NCBI GenBank assembly: GCA_032158295.1
Contig: CM063257.1
Location: 18,072,332 to 18,136,331, forward strand
DNA from: Pycnopodia helianthoides
Taxonomy: Eukaryota; Echinodermata; Asteroidea; Forcipulatida; Asteriidae
DNA: 64,000 nt
Reading direction: 5' to 3'
Shown: in pieces, positions 53,001 to 64,000 of the stretch
How the letters are laid out: each line of letters begins with the position of its first letter
Numbering within the stretch: the stretch's first letter is position 1
Notes under the pieces: generated by a model
Told to the model about the DNA's origin: nothing
What the model saw: only the letters and a program-made list of their open reading frames with translations
Database searches by the model: none
Made by a program: the position numbers and the translations under genes

Positions 53001-56000
53001 TTCTATAACTTCAACTCTTGTGTTTTAATGGTCGGCTGCTGAACAGAACCTTGTATTAAACCGTTACATGGCGCTATGTAAATAAATGGGTTCTATAACT
53101 TCAACTCTTGTGTTTTAATGGTCGGCTGCTGAACAGAACCTTGTATTAAACCGTTACATGGCGCTATGTAAATAAATGGGTTCTATAACTTCAACTCTTG
53201 TGTTTTAATGGTCGGCTGCTGAACAGAACCTTGTATTAAACCGTTACATGGCGCTATGTAAATAAATGGGTTCTATAACTTCAACTCTTGTGTTTTAATG
53301 GTCGGCTGCTGAACAGAACCTTGTATTAAACCGTTACATGGCGCTATGTAAATAAATGGGTTCTATAACTTCAACTCTTGTGTTTTAATGGTCGGCTGCT
53401 GAACAGAACCTTGTATTAAACCGTTACATGGCACTATGTAAATAAATGGGTTCTATAACTTCAACTCTTGTGTTTTAATGGTCGGCTGCTGAACAGAACC
53501 TTGTATTAAACCGTTACATGGCGCTATGTAAATAAATGGGTTCTATAACTTCAACTCTTGTGTTTTAATGGTCGGCTGCCGAACAGAACCTTGTATTAAA
53601 CCGTTACATGGCGCTATGTAAATAAATGGGTTCTATAACTTCAACTCTTGTGTTTTAATGGTCGGCTGCTGAACAGAACCTTGTATTAAACCGTTACATG
53701 GCGCTATGTAAATAAATGGGTTCTATAACTTCAAACAGCTCCGCAAACCTTGAAGTAAAAAAAACAAAAACTTTGAGGCGCCCTTGCGTGTGATAAAGTG
53801 GAACTAGGTATTATGTGGACAAATCTTGGTTTTACTTGTGCAGGAGGTGAGTGAAAGATAAGTAATGTGGCGTGTTGTTGTGGCCGAGTGGTCTAGTTCA
53901 CCGGACCCAAGCTCTGGTGTTGTCAGCAGCACAGTGTGGGTTTGAATCCCGGTCAGGACACTTGGTGCCCTTGAGCAAGGCACTTAACCATAATTGCTTG
54001 GTAAAAAGTTGGGAAGGTTGTGCATTCTGCTCTACCAGCCAGGCTCCCAGTGGATGATACCCATGCCTACATGTACATCCTTACGGACTGTGAAGGGGGT
54101 AACCCTGTTTCAGCCTCAGGAGTAGGTGGCAACGTACCTCTGGTGTCAGCCCAAATCAGTTAAGTGTAGCCCTCACCTTGAGTGGCCGTTCGGCCTTGTG
54201 AGTTAGGCGATATCTCATTTAGAAAATTAAAAAAAAAACCTAGTCTTAGGTCTAATCTTAAGTCTAATCTTATCAAACACATCCTGAGTAAGGCATTATT
54301 TACATACACAGTTTGATACCAAGGGCTTGTCAAATCCATGGAGGGATCCCTTCTCTTGGATGGATCAGTCACTTTGCTTTTTTGCCCTACACTGTACATG
54401 TACATGTAGGTCAAACTTGTATTGAATTGACAAACCATACAACTGGGCAGGGCTGTATGACCAGGGGTTGTAGAGAGTGTGACTTTCCAAACATAATTTC
54501 TCAGTTGGCATTTTGAGCGCCAGTTGGCAAGTAAATCACCAAATTAGATCCCAGCCTATACGTTTAAAACACATGGACTGTGTTGGTAATTGTCAAAGAC
54601 TGGTGATAAAACCAACGTAACAAACCTGTGAAAATTTAAGCTCAATCAATCATCAAAGTCAAGTGGAAAAACCTATTGTTTTCACTGTTCAATCATTGAG
54701 TTTTGGTCTCTCGAGATCAAAGTGAAATGTTTTTCTCATTTTTCAAAACCTAGCATTTCAGCCATACTTATTTTACGGAAAGTTGTTCACCTTGATGATC
54801 TTTATATCATGTACGTATACATATGTAAGTTGTTTGTAAAATCTGTGAACATTTATTTTTCAACCATACCAATGTTGTGCAGACCCTTTTGAAACATGGT
54901 TAATGTTTTTATACAATATTGGATATGGAGTCCTCAAATCATCAAAGCTAGCTTACTCCTTTAACATTTATTATTTGTCTACAGTATGGGGTTACGGTGT
55001 TCTGTTTGTGACAATCATAAATGCTAGTTCGTTAATGGGAGCTTGCATCATTCCCTGCATGAATAAGAAGATCTACAAAATGGTTCTTAACTACCTCGTC
55101 GGATTGGCTGTCGGAACATTGAGTGGAAATGCACTGCTTGGTCTAATACCAGAGGTACGTACACTGTATGTGGGGTAGGCACTAACTCCTGTATCCACAT
55201 GATACACACATTTGTGAAGTCTCCTGGTTGCAGACATGCTTAAAAAGTCTGTTGAGTGACTGAGAGTGAGGTATTATCATATTTGTGTATATAAATGGCC
55301 AGTGCTAATGTTGGTGTACAAGTAAACCAGTTAACTTCAGAATCCTCTATTTCATTTAGCAGGGTAGGTACAGTTAAATCACTGTCAGCAAACTTTAATG
55401 CATATATTGGTGTGTTCAACCCAGAACAGACTTGACAACGGCCTTAAAACCGACATGATGATGTTCAGCATGGTAAATGCCCAGTGCCAAGGCTGGCATG
55501 GACCATGAACCATTCACTTCAGAACCCTCCTTTGTATTGTGTTGCATTTAGATGTAGCAGGGTTTTCATTTCTTTTCGACTGTGTTGCATTTTGCTGCAT
55601 TTATATGTAGCAGGGTGTCTGGTATTAAACCCCTGTTTAAGTTGTGGCTACAGTAAAGGCCTTTGAGAAAGACTCTGCATGAGTCTAAAGTTTGAAAAGC
55701 CAGACCATTAAAACATTTTACTTTTTGATTGATAGACACATGGAATGCTAGTCAGTACACATGGACTTGACTTCGTATGGAGGAATACAACAATCCTTGG
55801 TGGCATTTATCTATTTTTCTTCGTTGAGCGTATACTCAAAATAATTTCACTGAGAAAGGAGTCCAAATACAAGGTGAGTACAAAATGGCACTACAGTCTT
55901 GATATTTAAAGGAGGCAATAGAGTCAAATTGGTGATTGCTTTGGTGTTCCTTGCAATGTTGTAGTAGAAACTATGTATCCCTCATAGAGGTGCCCTTCAT

Positions 56001-59000
56001 TGAGGAAGAAATACCTTCCCCTGAAGTGCAGTGTGATTCAAAAACTAGGCTACAGTTTTATGAGTTTAGTACCTACTGTCAACTACATGACTCTAAGTTG
56101 CCTGTTGTCACTGTGGGAATGCTGAATGATCTGGCCATTAACCACTTGGTGCCAGGATTTCTGAAATTTGTCCATAGTCAGGGATAGGATTAATTTTTCT
56201 GAACTTGTGGAATAAATGTTTTTTAAGAATATCATTGTCACAATGAAACTTTGACTGAATAAAGTAAAGACAACAATGTTTTCATAAAACACACCTGGAT
56301 TTTTACTCTCTTTCGAGAACTGCGAAACCCTCGGCTGTGGGCCACTAGTACCAATAATCCGATTTGCTGGAATCTCGGACCACTAGGACTTTCCTCCCAT
56401 TAAGCTATACAGGGAAACAATGGTGGCAACCTATCAATCTCTCATTATTCTTGTTTGTATAACAAAAGGTTGAAGGTCTGGAATTTGTGTTTACCCAATG
56501 ACCTCTAGAAAAAAGAGAGATTTCAAGCATGATTTCCAGTACCTTTTTCCCTCTTTGTACAGAAAAACAAAGCATTGCACGGTGAGTGCATTCAATGTGC
56601 ACATTATACAATGGAATATCCATACTTGCTTACATGTACGTTACAGGATCTGTACAAATACGGGATTATTCGTCATCCAATTTGTGCCACTCACACTGAA
56701 AATATTGTTGTGTACATGTATACACTTCTTCCTGCGTTTGTTAACACACTGCTCTAGAATGCGGAGATTATGGATTCAAATCCTACCCAAAGTTCACTTC
56801 CATTAGAAAATCTTAAAGTCTATTAGAAACTTTTGAAGGGGGCACCTAGGTCAAGACCAGAGCCCAAAATTCTGTGACTGGCTTACTGCTCATTTTTGCT
56901 TAGCAGAAAAGTATTAAGCACAATTTTCTGCTTTAAAAGCAGAGCCCTGAATTGGTGCCCACAGCAACAAAAGCCATTACCTGGGCCAAATTTCATAGAG
57001 CTGCTTAAGCAGAAACTTGTGCTTAATAATATTCTGCTAAGAGTAAAACCAAACTAACTAAAGTAGAAGTGATCATGAATTTCAGTGATTTTCTTTTTCC
57101 CCCCTAAACTACAGCAGAAGTCTTTGCAAGCTGAAGACACAATGCATGTGACTGCCATGCATGATTTAAAACCACGTCATGATATGTACAAGATCACATC
57201 CGGAGACAGTGCACTGGGTATAAATAATGTTGTCATAACGTCCGATAATAGCTTAGTGGATGCTGATACAAATGAGGTAAATAATAACATTCATTGGATG
57301 GGATAAGACCTAGTGTCACAGACCATCAGCATGTTTGTCATGTTTCATGTCTGTAAATGATTAGTAATCTTTGCTCTCATACATGTATGGTTATCGGTGC
57401 TGAGTACTCCTAAGGAGTTGAGATGGATGGTTTTAGGAATGCATAAGGCCTAATGAACAAGGTAGTAATAGTGTAATGTGCTTTGAGTGGCCTACTGTAC
57501 TTGGTTTGAAGAAAAACTCTGTAATGTCTATCCTAAAGCCTACTTACAAAGATGGTAATGGTGAGTAAGCATCCCGGGAAATAATGTGGTCTGAAGTTCC
57601 CCCTTGATAATATAAATAGAGAAGTACATGTACAGATGTACAAGTATGTATGTCGACAAACTTTAATGTCCAAAACTCGTCTCAAAGAGAGTTTTGGAGA
57701 TTCAGATTCGCTTGGTGTCTGTTTTTGAATGCTGGGACAGTGATCTGCGGTTGGTATCTGCTGTCACAAGGCTAAACGTGGATTGATTCAACGTTCTTGA
57801 TGAAATATTGAAATACAGTGACTTTTAGTGTACATCTTTATAATAATAATGTTGTCATTAAATTCAGCATTACGTTAACAAAAAACAAACAATCACCCAA
57901 CCTTTTAAAAGAGCACAACTTAAATGCATATATTTTTATTACTATCATTTCTTAATCCCAGTGAGTTAAGATAAACTTTTTCTTATTTTATATTTACTTT
58001 GCAAGAAGTAATATTTATTAATTTTATTTATATATTTTTATAACATTTTTTAATGATACTTCATCCATAAAAGGAGGTGCTTTTAAACAGTGTCAAACAA
58101 GGGTACCAACGTATGAACAAAACGCAGAATGATGACCAACAAAACACACAGGTAAAAGTGTGTACTTAGTTGACTGTTCTTTACTGTCTCCTCTGTAGCT
58201 GGCATAAAATCTGTTTAGCATTCTCTTGAAAGGTTAACACTCAGATTACAAATTGCTTGACTTCCATAACAACTGTACTCTAGATACACTGGCATCTTTG
58301 ATTTTCTTATTTACCATGTTAAACCTAACTCTCTGGATTAATTTACTAGGATCCTTCCTCACTCTAACAAAGTCCAACACCCAAACTATTGAACTCCAAT
58401 ATTCAAATACCTTGTGTATGTTATGAAGTCTTGTTCCTTTCTTCCTTTCTTCCTCACTCTAACAAAGTCCGACACCCAAACTGTTTGACTCTTATTATGG
58501 TGGTACGTCAGATGCCACATAAAGTTTACTAGTGCACTAGTGCAGTCCCCAGTCAAACAGAAACAAAAAAAAACATTTTGAAAGGTTTGGGATGATAATA
58601 CATTTACAGGAAGATGTGTCATTTTGAATCTGAAAATAAAAATCAATTTTAAAACTAAATACATAGTGCTTGACTCGAGAGAGTCAATTAACTTTAATGT
58701 GTGATATCAAACCTAAAGAATTATAACCGGTAACCAATGAACAAAGTTTTTTCAAGCCCTGACTTTCATGTTGGTGACTGGCTGTACACAATATGTATAA
58801 TGTCATCAATAATTTTCGCTTGGCATGGGGGTTGAACAAGTTCATGCCCATTGGCATGACTAAACATTTTCATTTGGGGGGAAGGTGGAAGAAAGAAAGA
58901 AATAATTTGAAGGGGGAGGGGGGCTTTATACATGTTTTTTACCAAGAGAAACCATTTGCAAGAAGTGCAAGACGTACTGCAGGCCTACGCTTAGAATTGT

Positions 59001-61743
59001 CTCTAAACCATGCACATACATGTGTGTAGCTTATGTCTTTTTTAAACGGTTTCAAATTTCAGGTTATGCACAATAGAGGTTTTATTTGCGAAAAAAACAA
59101 ACAAATCCTACTTGTGCAGTACATGTATGTACAAGGAGTTGATTCATTTTTTTGTTCTCTACCTTATTTTGGTTCTGAGCTCTGGTAACTAAAAATAACT
59201 TCAAAATATTGACTTTTTTCCCTTGCTACAAATGTGTACTGTGAAAATGGCCTCTCTTAGGCATACTGTGGCGAGTGCAAAGTGTTGCGACATGAAGATA
59301 TGTGCAAGCAAACAATCGTACAGATAGGGCTAGTGGGGTCATGCTAATATTGTTTTTCTATTATTCCCTTTTCTGAAGAATTCCTCTGTAGGGTCAAAGT
59401 TGGGTAAAAGACCCCACAAGGGCCCATGCATAAGCCCATATACCATGTACATGTACATGTATATGCATTACCTGAAAGGAAATGCCGGTCAGCAAATTCA
59501 AATACATAAATGGACATCAAAAAGAAATATGCCTTTCCATGCCTTTTAACTTGAGTGATACTAACAAAATCAAGATGTGTCTTTGTACGGTTTGTTGACT
59601 TCAGTTTTTGTATTTCTATTGCTGTGAGCATGACTAACATAGAGGTGTGATTTTCTTACTAACAAAATATGTATACTGTACAAATGAATATTAATTTTAA
59701 CCATATGGGTTTGAGCATTGCATGGTGAGTACCAATGTATTTCAGTTCGCGGTTTACTTTTCTGTGTGATTTGTTCTTTGAGAACCTTTCTTGCTATTTA
59801 TTTTCAGAATTTGGGAGACTAAGTAGTTCTGAAAAGAACTGTCCTGGTAATTTGAGTCATCTTTAAACAACATTTTAGCATGTTTAATGGTTTGCAAAAC
59901 CACAGTGGATGATATTTAATGGTGAGACAGTATAGTGTCATGACTGTATTTACATTGACCACAATATATCAGATGAGGCCTACAGGCTGCATCTACCATT
60001 CAGTCTTGATTAATGAAATATCAACCTTTTCTTTCCAATCTTAAGGTACAGAATGGAACACGTGAGCTACAAAATGGAGACTTAAAATCTCATTCACATC
60101 TACCCCTCCCAATCGCATAGCATCAGTGGCTTACATGATAATATTCGGTGATGGTCTTCATAATTTTGTTGATGGACTAGCGATGGGAGTCTCATTTTCT
60201 AATTCAGTCTTCCAGGGAATCTCTACATCCATTGCGGTGATTTGTGAAGAATTTCCACATGAATTAGGTGTGTTTCGCAGAACAGTCCTAGTGATTAGAT
60301 TTATAATGAATAATTAAACTTATTCATGATAAAAGTGAAGTTGTCATATTTATAATGAATCCAAGTCATGAGTCACTTTGGTCAAGTGTGAGTCCAAGTC
60401 TAAGTCAGGAGTCATTTGAAATGGTATTTAACTTACTAACAATTGATCAGAAATAAGACCCAAATTTATTTCTCCTTTTCATTTTAAACCTTGGCAGATA
60501 TCTTTCAGGTTTATTTATTTTTACTTTTGTTTCCACGAACTCAAAGTCGAACTCAATCTTTCGTGACTTTGACTCAACCCAGATGATTTTGAACTTAGAC
60601 TAGGTCTTTAGGACTTGAGTACAAGCATTGACAAGACTGTTTTAAGTATGGCCCTTATATGGCTTATTATTTTGATTTAACTTGATACTTGTAATTCCTA
60701 CAGGGGACTTTGCAATTCTGATCAAGTCAGGCATGACTGTGAAGCAAGCCTTGATGTGTAACTTCTTATCAGCGTTGACATGTTATGTAGGGCTGGTTGT
60801 AGGCATTTTAGTTGGACAGTTAACATCTGCAGAGCCTTATATATTTGCTCTGGCTGCTGGAATGTTTTTATACATCTCTCTTGTTGATATGGTAAGTTAA
60901 TACCTTGAGTGTAAATCACAGGTTGGGATTTGGTACCTGACCCTCTTCCCCTCCATGCTCCTCACCCTCCCCCAACCCCCCCCCCCCACAAAAAAAAGCA
61001 AACAACCAACAACAATTATTTCTTGTCAGTAAAATTAACTTGGAGACATGGGTAACCACATAAGATGTTAACTTGTATAAAGCATAGGCTGCCCTTAGCA
61101 ACACTCTAATAGCAATAGCTGCAGCCACTTGTTTGAATGACCTTTTTAGGCAGTTTCTAAGTTAGCAGCATCGGCGGGGTCACCATGTTAACTGTTAACT
61201 TGCATAAAAGCATAGGCTGCCCAATTTAGTGGCCCTATTCAAAAGGCACCACAAATAATGAATGGATCCACTCTTTGCATGGATGGGTTTGTGCCTAATG
61301 CCTGGGAGCTGCTCAGCCAAGAACCCTTACCCCCAGCCCAAAAAATTAAAATTGAAAATTTTCGCAAATAAATGGGTTTGATACATTAAATAGTTGATCC
61401 AACCCCCACCCCCTCCCGCCCCCCCCCAAAAAAAAAAATTAAAATGTTCGGATAGGCCATTGATAATGTGCATGTGCCATGAGCGTCAACAATGGCAGAT
61501 ACTGGTGATATAATGTTCACTGTTTTGATTGATATTATGAAATTCTAAACTTCTGTAACTCTGTTCTGTTTGATTCTGTTTTGATTCTGTAGTTACCAGA
61601 GCTCAATGCTACCACAGATCAAAAAGACTTCAATTTACAAAACTCCCTGAAAACATTTGCAATCCAGAATGCTGGTCTCTGACTGGGTATGGGATCATGG
61701 TTCTACTTACTGTATATGGAGAACATATACAAATTTGATAATG
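47093..61743 (+). CDS. SLC39A14: SLC39A8/SLC39A14-type ZIP metal transporter (reading frame disrupted as sequenced)
   Basis: Exons 47093-47371, 51483-51666, 54985-55154, 55736-55873, 57115-57276, 58074-58151, 60046-60267, 60704-60891 and 61593-61743, all with GT-AG borders. An N-terminal signal peptide is followed by an extracellular domain ending in CPTVLY. TM1-TM2 ([11 protein letters not shown] ... [10 protein letters not shown]) and TM3 ([15 protein letters not shown]) follow, then a hydrophilic loop with HSH, TM4 with DGLHNFVDG and TM5 with [10 protein letters not shown], then TM6-TM8. Glu replacing the usual first His of HExPHExGD is the hallmark of ZIP8/ZIP14, plasma-membrane importers of Zn, Fe and Mn. 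Vertebrate ZIP8 and ZIP14 are paralogues and I cannot separate them here; the symbol is provisional. Two faults: exon 7 is 5 nt out of frame, and exon 9 has TGA at 61680-61682. The last splice donor suggests at least one more exon to the right. Confidence 0.88.
47653..50199. mobile_element. 2.5-kb TIR element in ZIP-gene intron 1
   Basis: Left arm 47653-48160 (gggtcattccatgtc, then ggtcctaatgagcaatgaat, then ggtcaccgtgacc) is mirrored by 49385-50199. Arms are ~370 bp for the outer part plus ~150 bp inner (ttgtttgtttgatttttggg against its complement). The core (48200-49380) contains a 155-codon minus-strand frame (48246-48713) without recognisable family and the duplication below. No transposase recognised. 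Confidence 0.7.
48574..48945. repeat. ~185-bp tandem duplication inside the TIR element
   Basis: gcgcgaagccattacggc appears at 48575 and 48759, each followed by gggcc-cgggaaa, cattcta-atgctct and ccctcactttttgagc. Two diverged copies (roughly 85 percent by eye). Confidence 0.75.
50200..51482. other. ZIP-gene intron 1, no feature recognised
   Basis: Intron sequence before exon 2. No repeats or exons identified apart from simple AT-rich runs near 51050-51075. Confidence 0.35.
51765..53820 (+). mobile_element. tRNA-derived SINE interrupted by a 90-bp array
   Basis: 51765-51930 matches the middle of the SINE (cttgacacttgtgttcttaa, caagacacttaaaatcctta). 53731-53820 matches its 3' end (agctccgcaaac, gcgtgtgataaagtggaact). 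The tandem array occupies the interval between, in ZIP-gene intron 2. Confidence 0.7.
51931..53730 (+). repeat. 90-bp tandem array, 20 copies
   Basis: Exact 90-bp period: tcaactcttgtgttttaatg, gtcggctgctgaacagaacc, ttgtattaaaccgttacatg, gcgctatgtaaataaatggg, ttctataact. Nineteen copies from 52021 plus a first copy at 51931 that begins tttgctcttg. Only three substitutions seen in later copies: t to c at 52500 and 53580, g to a at 53433. The unit corresponds to the SINE segment at 10130-10240, so the array arose from SINE sequence. Confidence 0.95.
53873..54210 (+). mobile_element. tRNA-derived SINE copy
   Basis: Starts ttgttgtggccgagtggtct (A-box), then gggtttgaatcccggtcagg (B-box), then gagcaaggcacttaacca. 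The 3' half differs from the 9963 copy. It lies 143 bp after the previous SINE, in ZIP-gene intron 2. Confidence 0.65.
56790..57060. repeat. Dispersed-repeat fragments in ZIP-gene intron 4
   Basis: 56790-56850 matches the 8928-9100 family (cttccattagaaaatcttaa). 56880-57010 has ctgcttagcag/ctgcttaagcag words like the ends of the 20927 element. No coding signal. Confidence 0.45.
57300..60045. other. ZIP-gene introns 5 and 6, mostly featureless
   Basis: Only exon 6 (58074-58151) is recognised here. A fragment of the piggyBac-like MITE (accacagtggatgatattta) lies at 59886-59940. The cattgcatggtgag word at 59717 recurs at 61775 and in the 74-bp array. Confidence 0.4.
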
Positions 61744-61879
61744 GTAAGTTGGATTAAGTTATATGGTTTTTGAGGCATTGCATGGTGAGGTATCAATGTA
61801 TATTTGGTTTGTGGTAACACCATGTGTATAATTATCTACTTTGCTGTGTAGTTCTACTACCGCGGAGTAGAATTTGGAT

Positions 61880-63830
61880 TAAGTTGAAGTTAAAACTTTG
61901 CATGGTGGAGATACATCAGAGGTTTTAGTAAGACCAGTACATGTAACGGTAATTTGAACTTCAGTGAGATACATCTAAGTTGTGTAAGACCATGTATGTA
62001 CGTGAGTAGAATTTGAAACTTTGCATGGTGGAGATACAATCTAGTAAGGTTTGTAGTAAGACCATGTACATGTACTGAGTAGAATTTGAAACTTTGCATG
62101 GTGGAGATACAGTCTAGTAAGGTTTGTAGTAAGACCATGTACATGTACGTGAGTAGAATTTGAAAACTTTGCATGGTGGAGATACAGTCTAGTAAGGTTT
62201 GTAGTAAGACCATGTACATGTACGTGAGTAGAATTTGAAACTTTGCATGGTGGAGATACAGTCTAGTAAGGTTTGTAGTAAGACCATGTACATGTACGTG
62301 AGTAGAATTTGAAACTTTGCATGGTGGAGATACAGTCTAGTAAGGTTTGTAGTAAGACCATGTACATGTACGTGAGTAGAATTTAAACTTTGCATGGTGG
62401 AGATACAGTCTAGTAAGGTTTGTAGTAAGACCATGTACATGTACGTGAGTAGAATTTAAAACTTTGCATGGTGGAGATACAGTCTAGTAAGGTTTGTAGT
62501 AAGACCATGTACATGTACGTGAGTAGAATTTGAAACTTTGCATGGTGGAGATACAGTCTAGTAAGGTTTGTAGTAAGACCATGTACATGTACGTGAGTAG
62601 AATTTGAAACTTTGCATGGTGGAGATACAGTCTAGTAAGGTTTGTAGTAAGACCATGTACATGTACGTGAGTAGAATTTAAAACTTTGCATGGTGGAGAT
62701 ACAGTCTAGTAAGGTTTGTAGTAAGACCATGTACATGTACGTGAGTAGAATTTGAAACTTTGCATGGTGGAGATACAGTCTAGTAAGGTTTGTAGTAAGA
62801 CCATGTACATGTACGTGAGTAGAATTTGAAACTTTGCATGGTGGAGATACAGTCTAGTAAGGTTTGTAGTAAGACCATGTACATGTACGTGAGTAGAATT
62901 TGAAACTTTGCATGGTGGAGATACAGTCTAGTAAGGTTTGTAGTAAGACCATGTACATGTACGTGAGTAGAATTTGAAACTTTGCATGGTGGAGATACAG
63001 TCTAGTAAGGTTTGTAGTAAGACCATGTACATGTACGTGAGTAGAATTTGAAACTTTGCATGGTGGAGATACAATCTAGTAAGGTTTGTAGTAAGACCAT
63101 GTACATGTACGTAGTAGAATTTGAAACTTTGCATGGTGGAGATACAGTCTAGTAAGGTTTGTAGTAAGACCATGTACATGTATGTGAGTAGAATTTGAAA
63201 CTTTGCATGGTGGAGATACAATCTAGTAAGGTTTGTAGTAAGACCATGTACATGTACGTGAGTAGAATTTGAAACTTTGCATGGTGGAGATACAATCTAG
63301 TAAGGTTTGTAGTAAGACCATGTACATGTACGTGAGTAGAATTTGAAACTTTGCATGGTGGAGATACAATCTAGTAAGGTTTGTAGTAAGACCATGTACA
63401 TGTACGTGAGTAGAATTTGAAACTTTGCATGGTGGAGATACAGTCTAGTAAGGTTTGTAGTAAGACCATGTACATGTACGTGAGTAGAATTTGAAACTTT
63501 GCATGGTGGAGATACAATCTAGTAAGGTTTGTAGTAAGACCATGTACATGTACGTGAGTAGAATTTGAAACTTTGCATGGTGGAGATACAGTCTAGTAAG
63601 GTTTGTAGTAAGACCATGTACATGTACGTGAGTAGAATTTGAAACTTTGCATGGGGGAGATACAATCTAGTAAGGTTGTGGTAACACCATGTAATGTACA
63701 TGAGTAGGATTTGAAATTTTACAAGGTGGAGATACAATCTAGTAAGGCTTGCAGTAAATCATGTACATAAGCAGAATTTGAAACTTTACATGGTGGGAAT
63801 ACATTCTAGTAAGGTATGCTTCAAAACTTA
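61880..63830 (+). repeat. 74-bp tandem array, about 26 copies
   Basis: Unit gtagaatttgaaactttgca, tggtggagatacagtctagt, aaggtttgtagtaagaccat, gtacatgtacgtga. The period is 74 bp (gtag at 62523 and 62597). Copies at both ends are more diverged than those in the middle. A close single-copy relative (gcattgcatggtgaggtatc, ggtttgtggtaacaccatgt) at 61772-61850 is a likely founder. Downstream of ZIP exon 9. Confidence 0.9.
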
Positions 63831-64000
63831 CTAGATTGTATTCTCACTATGCATAGTTTCAACCATTTGCCCCAATGTTTTTCTCTGGGCCCTCCTGTTT
63901 TCCTCCCTCCAAAAAAATCAAACACTTTCGATCCCTGATCTCTGACCAGGTTCCTGTTCGTATATGGGTTGATGTGGCTGGCTGCCAAAGGCGCCCCTGC
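63831..64000. other. Window end, no feature recognised
   Basis: Short unique sequence after the 74-bp array. The remaining 3' exon of the ZIP gene, if any, was not identified here. Confidence 0.35.

Noticed and set aside
51931..53730. Perfect direct repeats resembling a CRISPR array
   Set aside because: The repeats are contiguous 90-bp units without spacers, the locus is in a eukaryotic intron, and the unit is SINE sequence.
61890..63737. Series of minus-strand frames reading LLDCISTMQSF
   Set aside because: Readings of the 74-bp array; no domain, repeated identically.

Overview
The window looks like nuclear DNA from a marine invertebrate deuterostome, most likely an echinoderm. It is AT-rich with very long introns, frequent tacatgtac-type motifs and dense short mobile elements. 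Four protein-coding genes with clear vertebrate orthologues are present, all split by GT-AG introns. The species assignment is inference; the gene assignments rest on exon-by-exon similarity with splice phases that fit.

Layout. At 486-3068 (minus) lie the first three coding exons of RFWD3, a RING and WD40 E3 ubiquitin ligase of the DNA-damage response; its remainder lies beyond the left edge. Head-to-head with it, 7012-12327 (plus) carries a complete six-exon METTL1, the tRNA m7G46 methyltransferase. A repeat-rich stretch (12.4-18.0 kb) holds piggyBac-like MITEs and a CGATCG-rich foldback. VPS26, the retromer arrestin-like subunit, occupies 18053-28115 (minus) in eight coding exons; its first coding exon is only the ATG, and intron 1 contains a 1.3-kb 16-bp minisatellite and a nest of three inverted-repeat insertions.

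From 28.3 to 38.1 kb, starting about 190 bp upstream of the VPS26 ATG, lies the most unusual object: a ~9.8-kb inverted-repeat composite. Its arms are built of ~200-bp units and its core of two inverted, related GC-rich minisatellites (4.7 kb of 61-bp units and 1.2 kb of ~61-bp units). A second, diverged partial copy follows at 38.1-39.4 kb. Next come a degraded P-element/THAP-type transposase locus with a USP-like fragment (40.3-41.4 kb) and more long foldbacks (41.7-43.0 and 47.7-50.2 kb).

From 47093 to the right edge (plus) runs a ZIP-family metal transporter of the SLC39A8/SLC39A14 type, recognised by its EEFPHELGD signature. As sequenced it has a frame-breaking 5-nt excess in exon 7 and an in-frame TGA in exon 9. 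Its introns carry a 20-copy, nearly invariant 90-bp array grown out of a SINE tail, and a 74-bp array of about 26 copies.

The four host genes are unrelated housekeeping genes (genome maintenance, tRNA modification, endosomal sorting, metal uptake) and do not form a pathway. The notable content is the repertoire of foldback elements and tandem arrays. Several very long open frames are by-products of repeats that lack stop codons, not genes.
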